The notes: generated by a model not told the origin, from the sequence alone. Counted from the first letter of the stretch, positions 8,677 to 16,533 are shown. The stretch: 62,467 bases of DNA from Bacteroidales bacterium (GCA_012728975.1 JAAYDZ010000075.1:1-62467); one strand, 5' to 3'. Numbers and translations: made by a program.

Positions 8677-9162
8677 ATGAAGCAAAAAATAACTCTCTTA
8701 TCAGTTCTATTGTTGGCGGCGTGCCTCATACAAGCTCAAACTCCTAAAAAGACTCCACAGCTCTATCAAAACGATGGTATTTACTATCGCGATAGAGCAC
8801 AAAATGAGCTCTATACCGGCGATTACCGCGAATACTACGACAACAATACGCTCAAACTCGAAATGCAAATTAAAAACGGTTTGCCGGAAGGAGCCTACAT
8901 TATTTACTTCGAAAATCGCAAGCCGCAAGAAATACGCTCATACAGAGAGGGAAAACTTCATGGATTATGGCGAAAATATGATATTTCCGGGCAACTTATA
9001 TCGGAGGCCGAATATAAAAACGGAAAAAAACACGGCACATGGCGCATTTGGGACGAGTTGGGAACCCAACGCTACGAAATAAATTACAAAGATGGCGATA
9101 AGACCGGCACCTGGAGAATGTGGGATGAGAAAGGTATTTTGATCGACGAAAAAAAACATTAG
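8677..9162 (+). CDS. exported MORN-like repeat protein (YwqK-type)
   Basis: 161 residues with a signal peptide (MKQKITLLSVLLLAACLIQA). The mature protein is a string of MORN_2-like repeats of about 23 residues: GDYREYYDNNTLKLEMQ, GAYIIYFENRKPQEI, GLWRKYDISGQLISEAEY, GTWRIWDELGTQRYEINY, GTWRMWDEKG. Such proteins are often annotated as 'toxin-antitoxin YwqK antitoxin', but no toxin is nearby, and function cannot be assigned. It lies between the two Pho-box-like promoters with its own start region behind a terminator. Confidence 0.85.
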   Translation: MKQKITLLSVLLLAACLIQAQTPKKTPQLYQNDGIYYRDRAQNELYTGDYREYYDNNTLKLEMQIKNGLPEGAYIIYFENRKPQEIRSYREGKLHGLWRKYDISGQLISEAEYKNGKKHGTWRIWDELGTQRYEINYKDGDKTGTWRMWDEKGILIDEKKH

Positions 9163-9187
9163 GCATTTGACAATAAGTGACTAAAAT

Positions 9188-9244
9188 CTTAACAAAAATG
9201 TAATTTAATTGTAACCGTCTCGTAACATTGATCTTTCATCTTTG
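9188..9244 (+). promoter_or_regulatory. second Pho-box-like promoter: four 11-bp repeats plus -7 element
   Basis: Four 11-mers start at 9188, 9199, 9210 and 9221 with heads CTTAACA, TGTAATT, TGTAACC and CGTAACA. The -7 element ATCTTTG (9238-9244) has TTTG 20 nt after the start of the fourth repeat, exactly as at 4609-4665. Between the two sites the repeat block is identical at about three quarters of positions while the flanks diverge, which argues for a conserved operator rather than a recent duplication. Confidence 0.7.
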
Positions 9245-9287
9245 TATCGTCAAATAATCTAAGGAACCGATTTAAAAAAGAACGAAC

Positions 9288-9644
9288 ATGAGAATAATTT
9301 TAGTTTTAATTGCCGCTGTTTTGTTATCGCTCAACGCATCTGCCGATGACAATAAAGAGCACAAGACGACACAAAAAAACACCACAGAAGCTGCATACAG
9401 CATGCAAACTGTTGATGTTAAAGGTTCCATAATCGATAAAAACAGTCACGAATCGTTGGCTGGTGCTGCCATTTTTATCGACGGCACAAAATATTATTCC
9501 GATTTAGAGGGTAATTTCGCCATTTCCAACTTAAAGCCGGGTAAACATACTCTCAGAGTTGAATTGATTTCATATAGACCTGCTGAGATGGAAATATTTG
9601 TGAAAAAAGGCCAAAAAATAAACATTAGCCTGGTTCAAGAATAA
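9288..9644 (+). CDS. stand-alone exported CarboxypepD_reg-like domain protein
   Basis: 118 residues. A signal peptide (MRIILVLIAAVLLSLNASA) precedes one CarboxypepD_reg-like domain: VDVKGSIIDKNSHESLAGAA, then FIDGTKYYSDLEGNFAISNLKPGKHTLRVELISY. The same domain forms the N-terminus of the TonB receptor at 4696-7395. A free copy could act as a periplasmic accessory, for example contacting TonB or the receptor, but that is inference. It has its own Pho-box-like promoter and a terminator 45 nt downstream. Confidence 0.85.
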   Translation: MRIILVLIAAVLLSLNASADDNKEHKTTQKNTTEAAYSMQTVDVKGSIIDKNSHESLAGAAIFIDGTKYYSDLEGNFAISNLKPGKHTLRVELISYRPAEMEIFVKKGQKINISLVQE

Positions 9645-9689
9645 TTAATTAGTTGGGTAAATTTTTATTAGCTCTTTATGAGGCTTAGT

Positions 9690-9722
9690 AAAAGGTGCAG
9701 ATGCTAATCTGTGCCTTTTTTT
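9690..9722 (+). terminator. intrinsic terminator after the CarboxypepD_reg protein
   Basis: AAAAGGTGCAGAT pairs with ATCTGTGCCTTTT using two G-U wobbles around a short loop, followed by a run of T's. Confidence 0.75.
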
Positions 9723-9744
9723 CGAATAAATGGAGGATTTTAAA

Positions 9745-9945
9745 ATGAAAAAACTAAAAACAGGAATTACGCTTATAGTACTTGGAAATGTACTGTATGT
9801 GTCAAAAGACTTTTTTGCCGGTATTTCTCCGACTGCTTTTGGTGATTTTACTGAAGGATTTTTATTGGGATTGGGAGTTGGGCTCAATGTCCTTGGGCTA
9901 GTTCTTGCTTTTGTATATTTGGCAAAGGAGGCAAAAACACAATAG
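9745..9945 (+). CDS. small two-helix membrane protein
   Basis: 66 residues from ATG 9745 (MKKLKTGITLIVLGNVLYVS). There are two hydrophobic stretches, roughly residues 6-22 and 34-56, joined by an acidic loop (AFGDFTEG), and a charged tail (AKEAKTQ). An ATG at 9730 is in frame, but GGAGG at 9732-9736 lies 8 nt before ATG 9745, an unusually good Shine-Dalgarno sequence for this phylum, which favours the downstream start. Function unknown. Confidence 0.6.
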   Translation: MKKLKTGITLIVLGNVLYVSKDFFAGISPTAFGDFTEGFLLGLGVGLNVLGLVLAFVYLAKEAKTQ

Positions 9946-9979
9946 ATACATCGATCCACTTTTCGGGAGAAGAATATAG

Positions 9980-10102
9980 GTGATTGCCAGCTACTATCAG
10001 GAAAAATATGACAGTAATGCCTATGCAATCCTTGTCCACATGTCCGGAAATTTGATGGGTCTGATAGGAGCTCTGATAGGAACGGCTAATTTTGGCGTAT
10101 AA
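9980..10102 (+). pseudogene. possible remnant or very small membrane ORF
   Basis: From GTG 9980 the frame reads 40 residues to TAA at 10100-10102. It ends SGNLMGLIGALIGTANFGV, a plausible transmembrane helix, preceded by the soluble-looking ASYYQEKYDSNAYAI. Upstream of the GTG the frame is closed by TAG, so it is either a very short protein or the 3' end of a decayed gene. It directly follows another small membrane protein gene. Evidence is composition only. Confidence 0.3.
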
Positions 10103-10215
10103 ATTAAGAACTCTTTTAGCAGGCCTATTAATCTTTTCGTCAAACTATCGGTGGTGCTTTTGAAGCCTTTGCGAAAGTTATATTCGAATAATTAATTATA
10201 AACGATTAAAAACGC

Positions 10216-10276
10216 CTGATAACGTTCTGTTAATTAGCGCAATATAATTGTAATAAAAACTTAAAGAGTATATTTG
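10216..10276 (+). promoter_or_regulatory. nitroreductase promoter with weak 11-bp repeats
   Basis: TATATTTG (10269-10276) is a full -7 match. Upstream, 11-mers starting at 10216, 10227, 10238 and 10249 begin CTGATAAC, CTGTTAAT, CGCAATAT and TGTAATAA. The first two resemble Pho-box half sites, but the match decays and the distance to TTTG is 24, not 20. The -7 element is well supported; the operator is doubtful. Confidence 0.45.
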
Positions 10277-10313
10277 CAGGTAGTTAATTTAGTACCCCTA
10301 AAAAATTCACAGC

Positions 10314-11042
10314 ATGTCATTACAAGAAACACTTGAATATCGTCGTTCCGTCAGATATTTCGACGAAGCGAAAGAGCTGGATACTGAAAAGGTAAAGCAT
10401 TGTATAGAGCTGGCTACGCTTGCACCAAACAGTTCCAATATGCAGCTATGGGAATTTTATCACATAACCGACCCTGAAATGCTGAAGATAATATCCCACG
10501 CTTGTCTGGACCAAAAAGCAACAGAAACGGCGAAGCAGATCGTAGTCTTCGTAACTCGCCGTGATTTACACCGCAAACACTCAAAAGCTATTTTAGATTT
10601 TGAAAAGGGGAATATTGCCCGTTATAGCCCACCGGAAAGACAGGAAAAACGATGGAAAGATCGGTTGGTTTACTACAACCGCGTAATGCCATTTTTGTAC
10701 AGTCGTTTTTTGGGACTACTTGGTCTTTTAAGGAAGATTCTCGCTACATCTATCAGCCTGTTCCGTCCAATGGTAACCACGGTTTCCGAAAGTGACGTGC
10801 GTGTAGTTGTGCATAAAACTTGCGGTCTTGCGGCTCAGACTTTTATGATTGCTATGGCGGAAATCGGTTACGACACCTGCCCTCTGGAGGGTTTTGATAG
10901 CCGTAGAGTTAAAAGGCTCCTTAAGCTACCTCGCAGCGCCGAGATCAATATGGTGATTCCTTGCGGAATCAGAAAAGGAACACTTGGAATTTGGGGAGAG
11001 CGGTTCAGGGTGCCGTTTGATGAGGTATATAAGAAGATATAA
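10314..11042 (+). CDS. nitroreductase-family flavoprotein
   Basis: 242 residues. The N-terminus has the FMN-phosphate binding signature of the family (EYRRSVRYF at about residues 8-16) and then LATLAPNSSNMQLWEFYH, the typical substrate/FMN loop. The C-terminal part carries GLAAQTFMIAMAEIGYDTCPLEGFD and MVIPCGIRKG, also conserved. An insertion around residues 120-150 is hydrophobic and basic (FLGLLGLLRKILATSISLF), longer than in classical NfsB-type enzymes, and could touch the membrane. The enzyme should use NAD(P)H to reduce nitro, quinone or flavin-linked substrates; the true substrate is unknown. Confidence 0.9.
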   Translation: MSLQETLEYRRSVRYFDEAKELDTEKVKHCIELATLAPNSSNMQLWEFYHITDPEMLKIISHACLDQKATETAKQIVVFVTRRDLHRKHSKAILDFEKGNIARYSPPERQEKRWKDRLVYYNRVMPFLYSRFLGLLGLLRKILATSISLFRPMVTTVSESDVRVVVHKTCGLAAQTFMIAMAEIGYDTCPLEGFDSRRVKRLLKLPRSAEINMVIPCGIRKGTLGIWGERFRVPFDEVYKKI

Positions 11043-11170
11043 TTGAAAAAGTAGTTTAAGCTTTGTGGGGGTAAAGCTAGATATGAAAGCAATTATTTGC
11101 AGACAATATTTGAACCAGGAAGTTCCCGAAAGCATTTATGAGATATAAAAATCGTCACAGCCAATTGTAA

Positions 11171-11746
11171 ATGAATAATTTTTCCAGCAGCCCTATGCAT
11201 CCAGTTGAACAGGCAAGTCTGTTAGATTGTCGTTTTCGGTTATGGTTTCACAATCCACGAAAATTGCTGAAAAAATTTATTCGTCCAAGCATGACAGTTC
11301 TTGATTTGGGCTGCGGGACGGGTTATTTTACATTGGAAGCTGCAAGATTACTCAATAATAACGGAAAGGTTATTGCCGCAGACGTGCAACAAGGAATGCT
11401 TGACATCTTAAAACAAAAATTGAAAAACAGCGAATTGGAAGGAATAGTAGAAATTCACAAATGTCAAGACAACAGCCTCAACTTGTCAGAGAAAGTTGAT
11501 TTTATCCTTGCTTTTTATGCCTTCCATGAAATGAAATATATTGACAATATCATTAGTGACCTGGCACGAATAGTAAAACCTGAAACGAAAGTTTTTATTG
11601 CGGAACAAAAAATTCACGTTTCAAAAAAGAGATTCAATACAATAATTGCCAAAATGGAAAATAGCGGGTTTGAAATCTGTGAACGGCCCTCAATCTCTCT
11701 TAGCAGAGCAGCTATAATGAAACTGAAACCAACACACACTACCTAA
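11171..11746 (+). CDS. class I SAM-dependent methyltransferase
   Basis: 191 residues. The SAM-binding motif I is VLDLGCGTGYFTLEAARLL at about residues 43-61, followed by an acidic residue at the end of strand 2 (VIAADVQQGML) and motif II FILAFYAFHEM. This is the UbiE/Methyltransf_11/25 type, acting on a small molecule or lipid in the cytoplasm. The start region MNNFSSSPMHPVEQASLLDC matches relatives that methylate unidentified substrates. No pathway partner is adjacent. Confidence 0.88.
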   Translation: MNNFSSSPMHPVEQASLLDCRFRLWFHNPRKLLKKFIRPSMTVLDLGCGTGYFTLEAARLLNNNGKVIAADVQQGMLDILKQKLKNSELEGIVEIHKCQDNSLNLSEKVDFILAFYAFHEMKYIDNIISDLARIVKPETKVFIAEQKIHVSKKRFNTIIAKMENSGFEICERPSISLSRAAIMKLKPTHTT

Positions 11747-11762
11747 ACAGTATCTTGATTTA

Positions 11763-12593
11763 TTAAAATTCCAGTTCGTAGCCGACATAAAATTGTTTGA
11801 TTTGTTCTCCCATTATGCTTTTTAGCTGATTAAAAGAATAATCCCCTGTGCAATGCCCTGTTATAAAAAGGGTTGAAGGAAAACGACTTTTCAACTTTTG
11901 TCCTAACTCCTCTACCTCTTTTTCTGTTTCAAATATTAGATCATTTTGGCTATCCAACAGATGAAAACCGCCCATTACGCAAGACAGTTGACCACCTCCT
12001 TCGGCTTTTACACTCTCCAAAATATTTAGCAAGCCACTATGTCCGCAACCAGTAAAGACAAATCGTTTTTCTGTCCCGATAGTAATAATCAACTCGTGGT
12101 CGAAGTCATCCCTTATCACCTCATTTATATTGCTCCTAAAAAGCATTCGATTAGCTTTAGGTAATGGATATCTTCTGATTTCGGGCCTCGAAACCAGAAT
12201 ATCTTCTTCGAATAAAGTTTTTTCACATACAGTAATCAGTCGCTCTTTCAGAGTGCTGAAGTCAAAATCTACACTTATCTTTCTACAACTATTTCTCGCA
12301 GAATAGTACTCCCGATTTATTATTTGTGAAGAGAAAACTATTTTGGCTTTTTGGTTAATCTCTAAAAATGCCGGCAATCCCCCAATGTGATCTGCATGTC
12401 CATGCGAAATAAAAACATAGTCCACATCGCTCAAATCGATATTCATGAGTTTTGCGTTGCAAGCAAACAGATCCGAAGCCCCCACATCCAGCAGCCACTT
12501 ACAACCCCCGGTTTCCAGATAAACCGAAAGCCCATGCTCGGCCCCAAAACCAGCCTCCAGTGCTCTATTATCCGACAAAACAACGACTCTCAT
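11763..12593 (-). CDS. metallo-beta-lactamase-fold hydrolase (COG1237-like)
   Basis: 276 residues. The zinc ligands HGHADH are at residues 64-69, with further ligands in FTGCGHSG (about residue 190) and the C-terminal TGHCTG. An N-terminal DNRAL and LETGGCKWLLDVGAS are typical of the subfamily often labelled dihydropterin-6-methyl-RFA-phosphate synthase-like. That name derives from a methanogen enzyme; in Bacteroidota the activity is not established. The gene is convergent with the methyltransferase upstream. Its start lies 5 nt from the end of the small membrane gene at 12599-12811, so the two are probably co-transcribed. Confidence 0.88.
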   Translation of the reverse strand: MRVVVLSDNRALEAGFGAEHGLSVYLETGGCKWLLDVGASDLFACNAKLMNIDLSDVDYVFISHGHADHIGGLPAFLEINQKAKIVFSSQIINREYYSARNSCRKISVDFDFSTLKERLITVCEKTLFEEDILVSRPEIRRYPLPKANRMLFRSNINEVIRDDFDHELIITIGTEKRFVFTGCGHSGLLNILESVKAEGGGQLSCVMGGFHLLDSQNDLIFETEKEVEELGQKLKSRFPSTLFITGHCTGDYSFNQLKSIMGEQIKQFYVGYELEF

Positions 12594-12598
12594 TGTGA

Positions 12599-12811
12599 CT
12601 ATTTTTTCTCTTTTCGTTTCTGCCTTATCTGGAATAGAACAACAACTACTACCACTAAAAAGGCAGAGATGAAATCAGAATATCTGTAAACACCCAAAAT
12701 CGCACCTTCAATTGGCTGTTTAGCAGGAAGCCATCTTATAACCCCTATCGTCAACAAATAGGTCACAAAACCGACTAATGCTCCAAAGAGCAAACGCAAT
12801 TTGAATTTCAT
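12599..12811 (-). CDS. small two-helix membrane protein
   Basis: 70 residues from ATG 12811 (MKFKLRLLFGALVGFVTYLL). Two transmembrane stretches: residues 5-23 and about 43-62, the latter ending FLVVVVVVLFQIRQKRKEKK with a strongly basic tail. The frame extends nine codons upstream, but the later ATG gives a natural membrane-protein N-terminus. It sits directly upstream of the MBL-fold gene. Function unknown. Confidence 0.65.
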   Translation of the reverse strand: MKFKLRLLFGALVGFVTYLLTIGVIRWLPAKQPIEGAILGVYRYSDFISAFLVVVVVVLFQIRQKRKEKK

Positions 12812-12945
12812 ACTATTAATTGTGTTGATTTTACACAAAAGTAAGAATTATATCTTCCTTTTACAGAATAAATCTCTGAAACTGCTATGCTTGCGGTGCA
12901 AAAGCCAAACAATGATTAAGCCTGACTTAATACATTTATGTTCAA

Positions 12946-13785
12946 TTACCAAACTCTATTTATAACAAACTCCTCTATCAACCGATTAACTATATCCGGT
13001 GCATCGGTATTGGAGTTATGGCCGGCGTCTTTTATCAATTCCAGGGGGATACCTGTCTTTTTATGCAAAAATTTATTGTATTCGAGGCAAATTTTTAATT
13101 GATCTTTTTCACCGCAAATCAACAAAGCCGGACAAGGTATTTCATAGGGCAGATCTTTCTCAATTGCCTCCGCAAGAACTTTAGCACCATGACCCAAAAG
13201 CTTTGCAAATCTCTTTTTATCTCCTTCATAGGGCAGCATCATTTCATAAACGAGCTTCCTGCTGTAATTTGATTCGGCAGATCCTTTAGGGAAAAATTTT
13301 AATAGGGTCTTCCACGGTACCAACTTGACTATAGGTTCGAGCCTTTTCATCAACCGAAGTTCTCTGCATGTTAAAACTGCCCTTTGGAGCGGAGCACCAT
13401 CAATGCCAACAAAACCTTTGACCTTCTCAGGATATGTTTTGGCATATAATTGTCCTGTAGCGCCACCTATGGATTGACCCACAACAACGGGTCGTGTGAT
13501 TTTCTCTTTTTCAAGTATCTCATTGAGCCATTTTGCATTGTCAAACAAAGTAAAATCGAAGTTGAAGGGCCACGAAGCGGCATGAGTGGGAGCATCCCAG
13601 ACAAGCAGATTATACTTATCCTTAAAATAGTCAATCTGTTTTTCAAACAGGCGGTGGTCCAATGTCAGCCCCGGAAGAAAAACCAAGGTCACAGCTTCTG
13701 CATCGATGCTATTTACCCAATAGTGAATATCACCGGATTTTGTTTTATGGGTTTTTTCTGTCAGATGTTTTTGAATTGTATCCAT
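12946..13785 (-). CDS. alpha/beta hydrolase, downstream member of a tandem pair
   Basis: 279 residues from ATG 13785 (MDTIQKHLTEKTHKTKSGDI). The nucleophile elbow is GQSIGG with Ser-105; an acid lies in GEKDQ and the base in AGHNSN near the C-terminus, giving a full catalytic triad. The oxyanion loop is LPGLTLDH. It is closely related to the gene at 13829-14650, sharing the start block KTHKT, GDIHYWVN and the C-terminal NSNTDAP. The two clearly arose by tandem duplication. Substrate unknown; family members are esterases, lipases or C-C hydrolases. Confidence 0.88.
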   Translation of the reverse strand: MDTIQKHLTEKTHKTKSGDIHYWVNSIDAEAVTLVFLPGLTLDHRLFEKQIDYFKDKYNLLVWDAPTHAASWPFNFDFTLFDNAKWLNEILEKEKITRPVVVGQSIGGATGQLYAKTYPEKVKGFVGIDGAPLQRAVLTCRELRLMKRLEPIVKLVPWKTLLKFFPKGSAESNYSRKLVYEMMLPYEGDKKRFAKLLGHGAKVLAEAIEKDLPYEIPCPALLICGEKDQLKICLEYNKFLHKKTGIPLELIKDAGHNSNTDAPDIVNRLIEEFVINRVW

Positions 13786-13828
13786 TTTTCCAGATTTTAA
13801 ACGACTCTCCTTTAATAACTGAAAGTAT

Positions 13829-14650
13829 CTATAGTTCAACTTGATTTTCAACAAACCCCTCTATCAACTTATTGACTATCTCCGGTGCGTCGGTGTTGGA
13901 GTTGTGGCCGGCATCTTTTACCCATTCGAGGGGAATTCCGGTATTTTTATGCCAGGCTTTATTAAATCTGATACAAAAACCCACCCTGTCTTTTTCACCA
14001 CAGATCAACAAAGCCGGACATTTAATTTCATAGGGCAACTCTTTTTCATAGGCTTCGGCAAGGATTTTATAGCCATAACCGGCAAGTTTTGCATATCTTC
14101 TTTTACCCCCATCAAGGGACATCAATGTTTCACGCATATACCTCCGACCATATTCACTCTCAGCCGCTCCCCTTGCGCACATTTTCACCAATAATTTCCA
14201 TGGAAAACTTCGATAGATAGGCTCAATTCTTTTAAGTATCCACAAATAAAAACCTCCCAAATATTTTCTTTGCAGAGGAGCCGAATCAATGGAGATAAAA
14301 CCCTTTAACTTTTCAGGATAGAGTTCGGCATAAACCTGCCCCAAATAGCCACCCATAGATTGACCTATAATTACAGGTCGCGTGATTTTCTCCTCTTCGA
14401 AAATCTCATTTAACCATTTAGCTGCATCAAACAAACTGAAATCATACTTGAATGGCCATGAAGCACTATGCGCAGGTGCATCCCAAACAAAAACATTGTA
14501 TTTGTCCTTAAAATACTCAATCTGTTTTTCAAATAGCCTGTGATCTACCGTCAGCCCCGGAAGGAACACCAGGGTCACACCTTCTGCATCGATGATATTT
14601 ACCCAATAATGAATATCACCGGATGGGGTTTTATGGGTTTTTGCTGTCAT
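13829..14650 (-). CDS. alpha/beta hydrolase, upstream member of a tandem pair
   Basis: 273 residues from ATG 14650. Catalytic residues: Ser-98 in GQSMGG, Asp-221 in GEKDR and His-249 in AGHNSN. The ATG overlaps the stop codon of the upstream gene as ATGA (14647-14650), which picks this start over one seven codons earlier and points to translational coupling. The next gene downstream is its paralogue, 43 nt away. The central insertion (about residues 125-205) is the variable lid that sets substrate choice; it is the least similar part between the two copies. Confidence 0.9.
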   Translation of the reverse strand: MTAKTHKTPSGDIHYWVNIIDAEGVTLVFLPGLTVDHRLFEKQIEYFKDKYNVFVWDAPAHSASWPFKYDFSLFDAAKWLNEIFEEEKITRPVIIGQSMGGYLGQVYAELYPEKLKGFISIDSAPLQRKYLGGFYLWILKRIEPIYRSFPWKLLVKMCARGAAESEYGRRYMRETLMSLDGGKRRYAKLAGYGYKILAEAYEKELPYEIKCPALLICGEKDRVGFCIRFNKAWHKNTGIPLEWVKDAGHNSNTDAPEIVNKLIEGFVENQVEL

Positions 14651-15471
14651 TCTTTTTTCCCTTGTAGCCACATAATTCCACGTATTGCATCATTTACTTT
14701 TGGTTCTGTATCAAAAAAATCTGCCCTTGCATATAGGGAAATTTCAATATCAGGATCTCTGGCTATTGTTATTTTACATTTATAAAAATCTTTGTCAAAT
14801 GCACGTAGAGTCTCAATGCTACTAATAGGAGATTGAAAGGCCATATAGTAGGGAGTATCACTCTCTGTTGACATAAAATAAACAAGCTCATTTAGATGAA
14901 TCACCACCGGTTTTATATTTCCATCTGTATCATAAGTCGGCTCTCTTCCCAGTTTCGCATGCCAATCAACTGCCTGTTGTCCTTCAAGTACGACTTTGTC
15001 ATCTTTCAGCATCTCAACTTCGTACCCTATCGCAAAAATTGAGAAATCATATATTTCACCTCGCTTGTAACTCTCTTTATGTACAAAGTAATTTGTATCG
15101 AAAAATGAAATTTTCTCTCCATTTTTAGTTTCTCCTGTTATAATAGCCTCAACAAGGTTGTCCCACTCATATATTTCATGTATTTTCAGTTTAATAATAC
15201 TCTTGTAATTAACATATGGATAGCCCGCAAAAAGCTCTCCATTCTCTGTCTTAGGATTGTTCGCAATTAAAAGTTTAGCAGTTAGTTCTGAGTCATCTGA
15301 AAAAGAAAACACCTGAGTATGAACCGGAACTTCATCATCAAAACAATCAACAGTTGTTTCAATGGTTTCCATTACTCTTCCTTTGTCGAATATTGATGGG
15401 ACAATTTCTTGAAACACTTTGTCTATATCATCAATACATTTCCAATTACTTCCGTGTCCTTGCGCAATCAT
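14647..15471 (-). CDS. conserved-looking protein of unknown function
   Basis: 274 residues, no signal peptide. I do not recognise the family. It is acidic, with beta-rich stretches such as IKLKIHEIYEWDNLVEAII, GEKISFFDTNYF and RGEIYDFSIFAIGYEVEM, the last suggesting a compact beta-barrel. Its stop overlaps the start of the alpha/beta hydrolase downstream (ATGA), so the three genes 15471 to 12946 form one transcription unit. A full TATATTTG -7 element lies about 67 nt upstream. Confidence 0.75.
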   Translation of the reverse strand: MIAQGHGSNWKCIDDIDKVFQEIVPSIFDKGRVMETIETTVDCFDDEVPVHTQVFSFSDDSELTAKLLIANNPKTENGELFAGYPYVNYKSIIKLKIHEIYEWDNLVEAIITGETKNGEKISFFDTNYFVHKESYKRGEIYDFSIFAIGYEVEMLKDDKVVLEGQQAVDWHAKLGREPTYDTDGNIKPVVIHLNELVYFMSTESDTPYYMAFQSPISSIETLRAFDKDFYKCKITIARDPDIEISLYARADFFDTEPKVNDAIRGIMWLQGKKE

Positions 15472-15537
15472 AATATTAATTATTAAATAATGATTTGAGT
15501 GACATTTAGTTACTTATATAGTTTGAGGTCACTTAGA

Positions 15538-15545
15538 CAAATATA
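15538..15545 (-). promoter_or_regulatory. -7 element for the unknown/hydrolase operon
   Basis: Reads TATATTTG on the minus strand. It would give a leader of about 60 nt for the gene starting at 15471. Confidence 0.5.
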
Positions 15546-15676
15546 CAAAAATGCATATTACAAAACATTAAAGTAATAATAATTAAGGGTTGCTTATGTA
15601 CACTTTAAATAAATCTAATAAATAAAAAAACATAATGCAGTAGTTATTCTAACAACTAATTGTTACTCATAGTCCG

Positions 15677-15707
15677 TTGTACAAAAAACAACAAACATAT
15701 AAATTTG
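15677..15707 (+). promoter_or_regulatory. promoter of the controller/HNH nuclease pair
   Basis: TTG at 15677-15679, 20-nt spacer, then TAAATTTG at 15700-15707: a textbook Bacteroidota -33/-7 pair. Transcription would begin near 15713, which excludes the TTG at 15709 as a start codon. Confidence 0.7.
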
Positions 15708-15726
15708 TTTGTCTAAACAATTCAGT

Positions 15727-15945
15727 GTGAATATTAAAGAAAGAATAGGATTAAGGCTACGTGAATTACGTACTGCTAAAGGCTTGAGTCAAGAGAAATT
15801 TTCGTTTAAGTGCGATCTTGACAGGACTTATATTGCGAGTATCGAGCGTGGGAAAAGAAATGTTTCGATAGTTAACATCGAAAAAATTGCAAAGGCTTTA
15901 GACATGTCTGTTCTGGATTTCTTTAATTCACCCCTATTTCAGTGA
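15727..15945 (+). CDS. XRE-family HTH regulator, controller-protein-like
   Basis: 72 residues from GTG 15727. The helix-turn-helix is LRELRTAKGLSQEKFSFKC followed by DRTYIASIERGKRNVS, the usual Cro/C-protein core, with a dimerising tail ALDMSVLDFF. Size and position, immediately before a nuclease gene (6-nt gap), match controller proteins of type II restriction-modification systems. These bind a palindromic operator near their own promoter and delay nuclease expression. A TTG six codons upstream is in frame but lies between the -7 element and the expected transcription start, so GTG 15727 is preferred. Confidence 0.82.
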   Translation: MNIKERIGLRLRELRTAKGLSQEKFSFKCDLDRTYIASIERGKRNVSIVNIEKIAKALDMSVLDFFNSPLFQ

Positions 15946-15951
15946 AATAAT

Positions 15952-16533
15952 ATGATTAAAGTTAATGATTTCGTTGTATTAACCGAGGAATACAAAGGCA
16001 TAGAAAAAAATTCTGTTGGGTTTGTCGAAGAGGTAAGAGCTTCAAATGCAAAAGTTTTTTTTATTGGTAAAAACATCCTAGTTGATATTAATTTATCCAA
16101 AATCAAGTTTATAGATGTAACAAGGACAGGAAAACCATATAAATACAAAATCTGCAATGTTTGTCATATTTTGAAAGAAGATTTCATAGATTTTGACATT
16201 AATCAAACTGACGCAAAGGGCAGAAAAACGACACGTCCTACTTGCACAAAATGCCGAAAAGTTATTGATGGAGTAGCTCTCAAACCATTGGAGAGAAAGA
16301 GAATGAATGATATTAAGCCGGAATTCTTTTTTACTTGTCCTATTTGTAAAAAGTCGTCAATACCATTTGTTACAGCTAATTTAGTCATCGATCATGACCA
16401 TGATACAGGGAACGCGAGGGACTGGATTTGCGACAGTTGTAACACGGGTTTAGGCCGTTTTAAAGATAGTGTTGAGTTAATGAAAGAAGCTATAAAATAT
16501 TTGGAAAGGCACAAACAAAGTCAAAAAAGCTGA
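15952..16533 (+). CDS. HNH / endonuclease VII-like restriction nuclease
   Basis: 193 residues. The C-terminus carries a beta-beta-alpha-metal (His-Me finger) core like phage endonuclease VII: LVIDHDHDTGNARDWICDSC followed by NTGLGRFKDS. Pairs of cysteines (CNVC with CTKC; CPIC with CDSC) should bind structural zinc. The fold and zinc arrangement are like those of Hpy99I-type restriction enzymes. The N-terminal 60 residues form an SH3-like or KOW-like beta domain (VNDFVVLTEEYKGIEKNSVG). With the controller upstream and a convergent DNA methyltransferase overlapping by 13 bp, it is best read as the nuclease of a type II system. The recognition site cannot be read from sequence. Confidence 0.82.
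   Translation: MIKVNDFVVLTEEYKGIEKNSVGFVEEVRASNAKVFFIGKNILVDINLSKIKFIDVTRTGKPYKYKICNVCHILKEDFIDFDINQTDAKGRKTTRPTCTKCRKVIDGVALKPLERKRMNDIKPEFFFTCPICKKSSIPFVTANLVIDHDHDTGNARDWICDSCNTGLGRFKDSVELMKEAIKYLERHKQSQKS

Larger units (their letters stand above)
9946..10313. other. 368-nt stretch without an intact gene, before the nitroreductase
   Basis: It holds a 40-codon open remnant at 9980-10102, a patch of TTATAAACGATTA-like sequence near 10196-10208, a weak third run of 11-bp repeats and a -7 promoter element at 10269-10276. Confidence 0.6.

Noticed and set aside
8677-9162. Antitoxin of a YwqK-type toxin-antitoxin system
   Set aside because: That label is a database habit for MORN_2 repeats; there is a signal peptide and no toxin gene nearby.
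15709-15726. TTG start for the controller protein
   Set aside because: It precedes the expected transcription start from the -33/-7 pair at 15677-15707.
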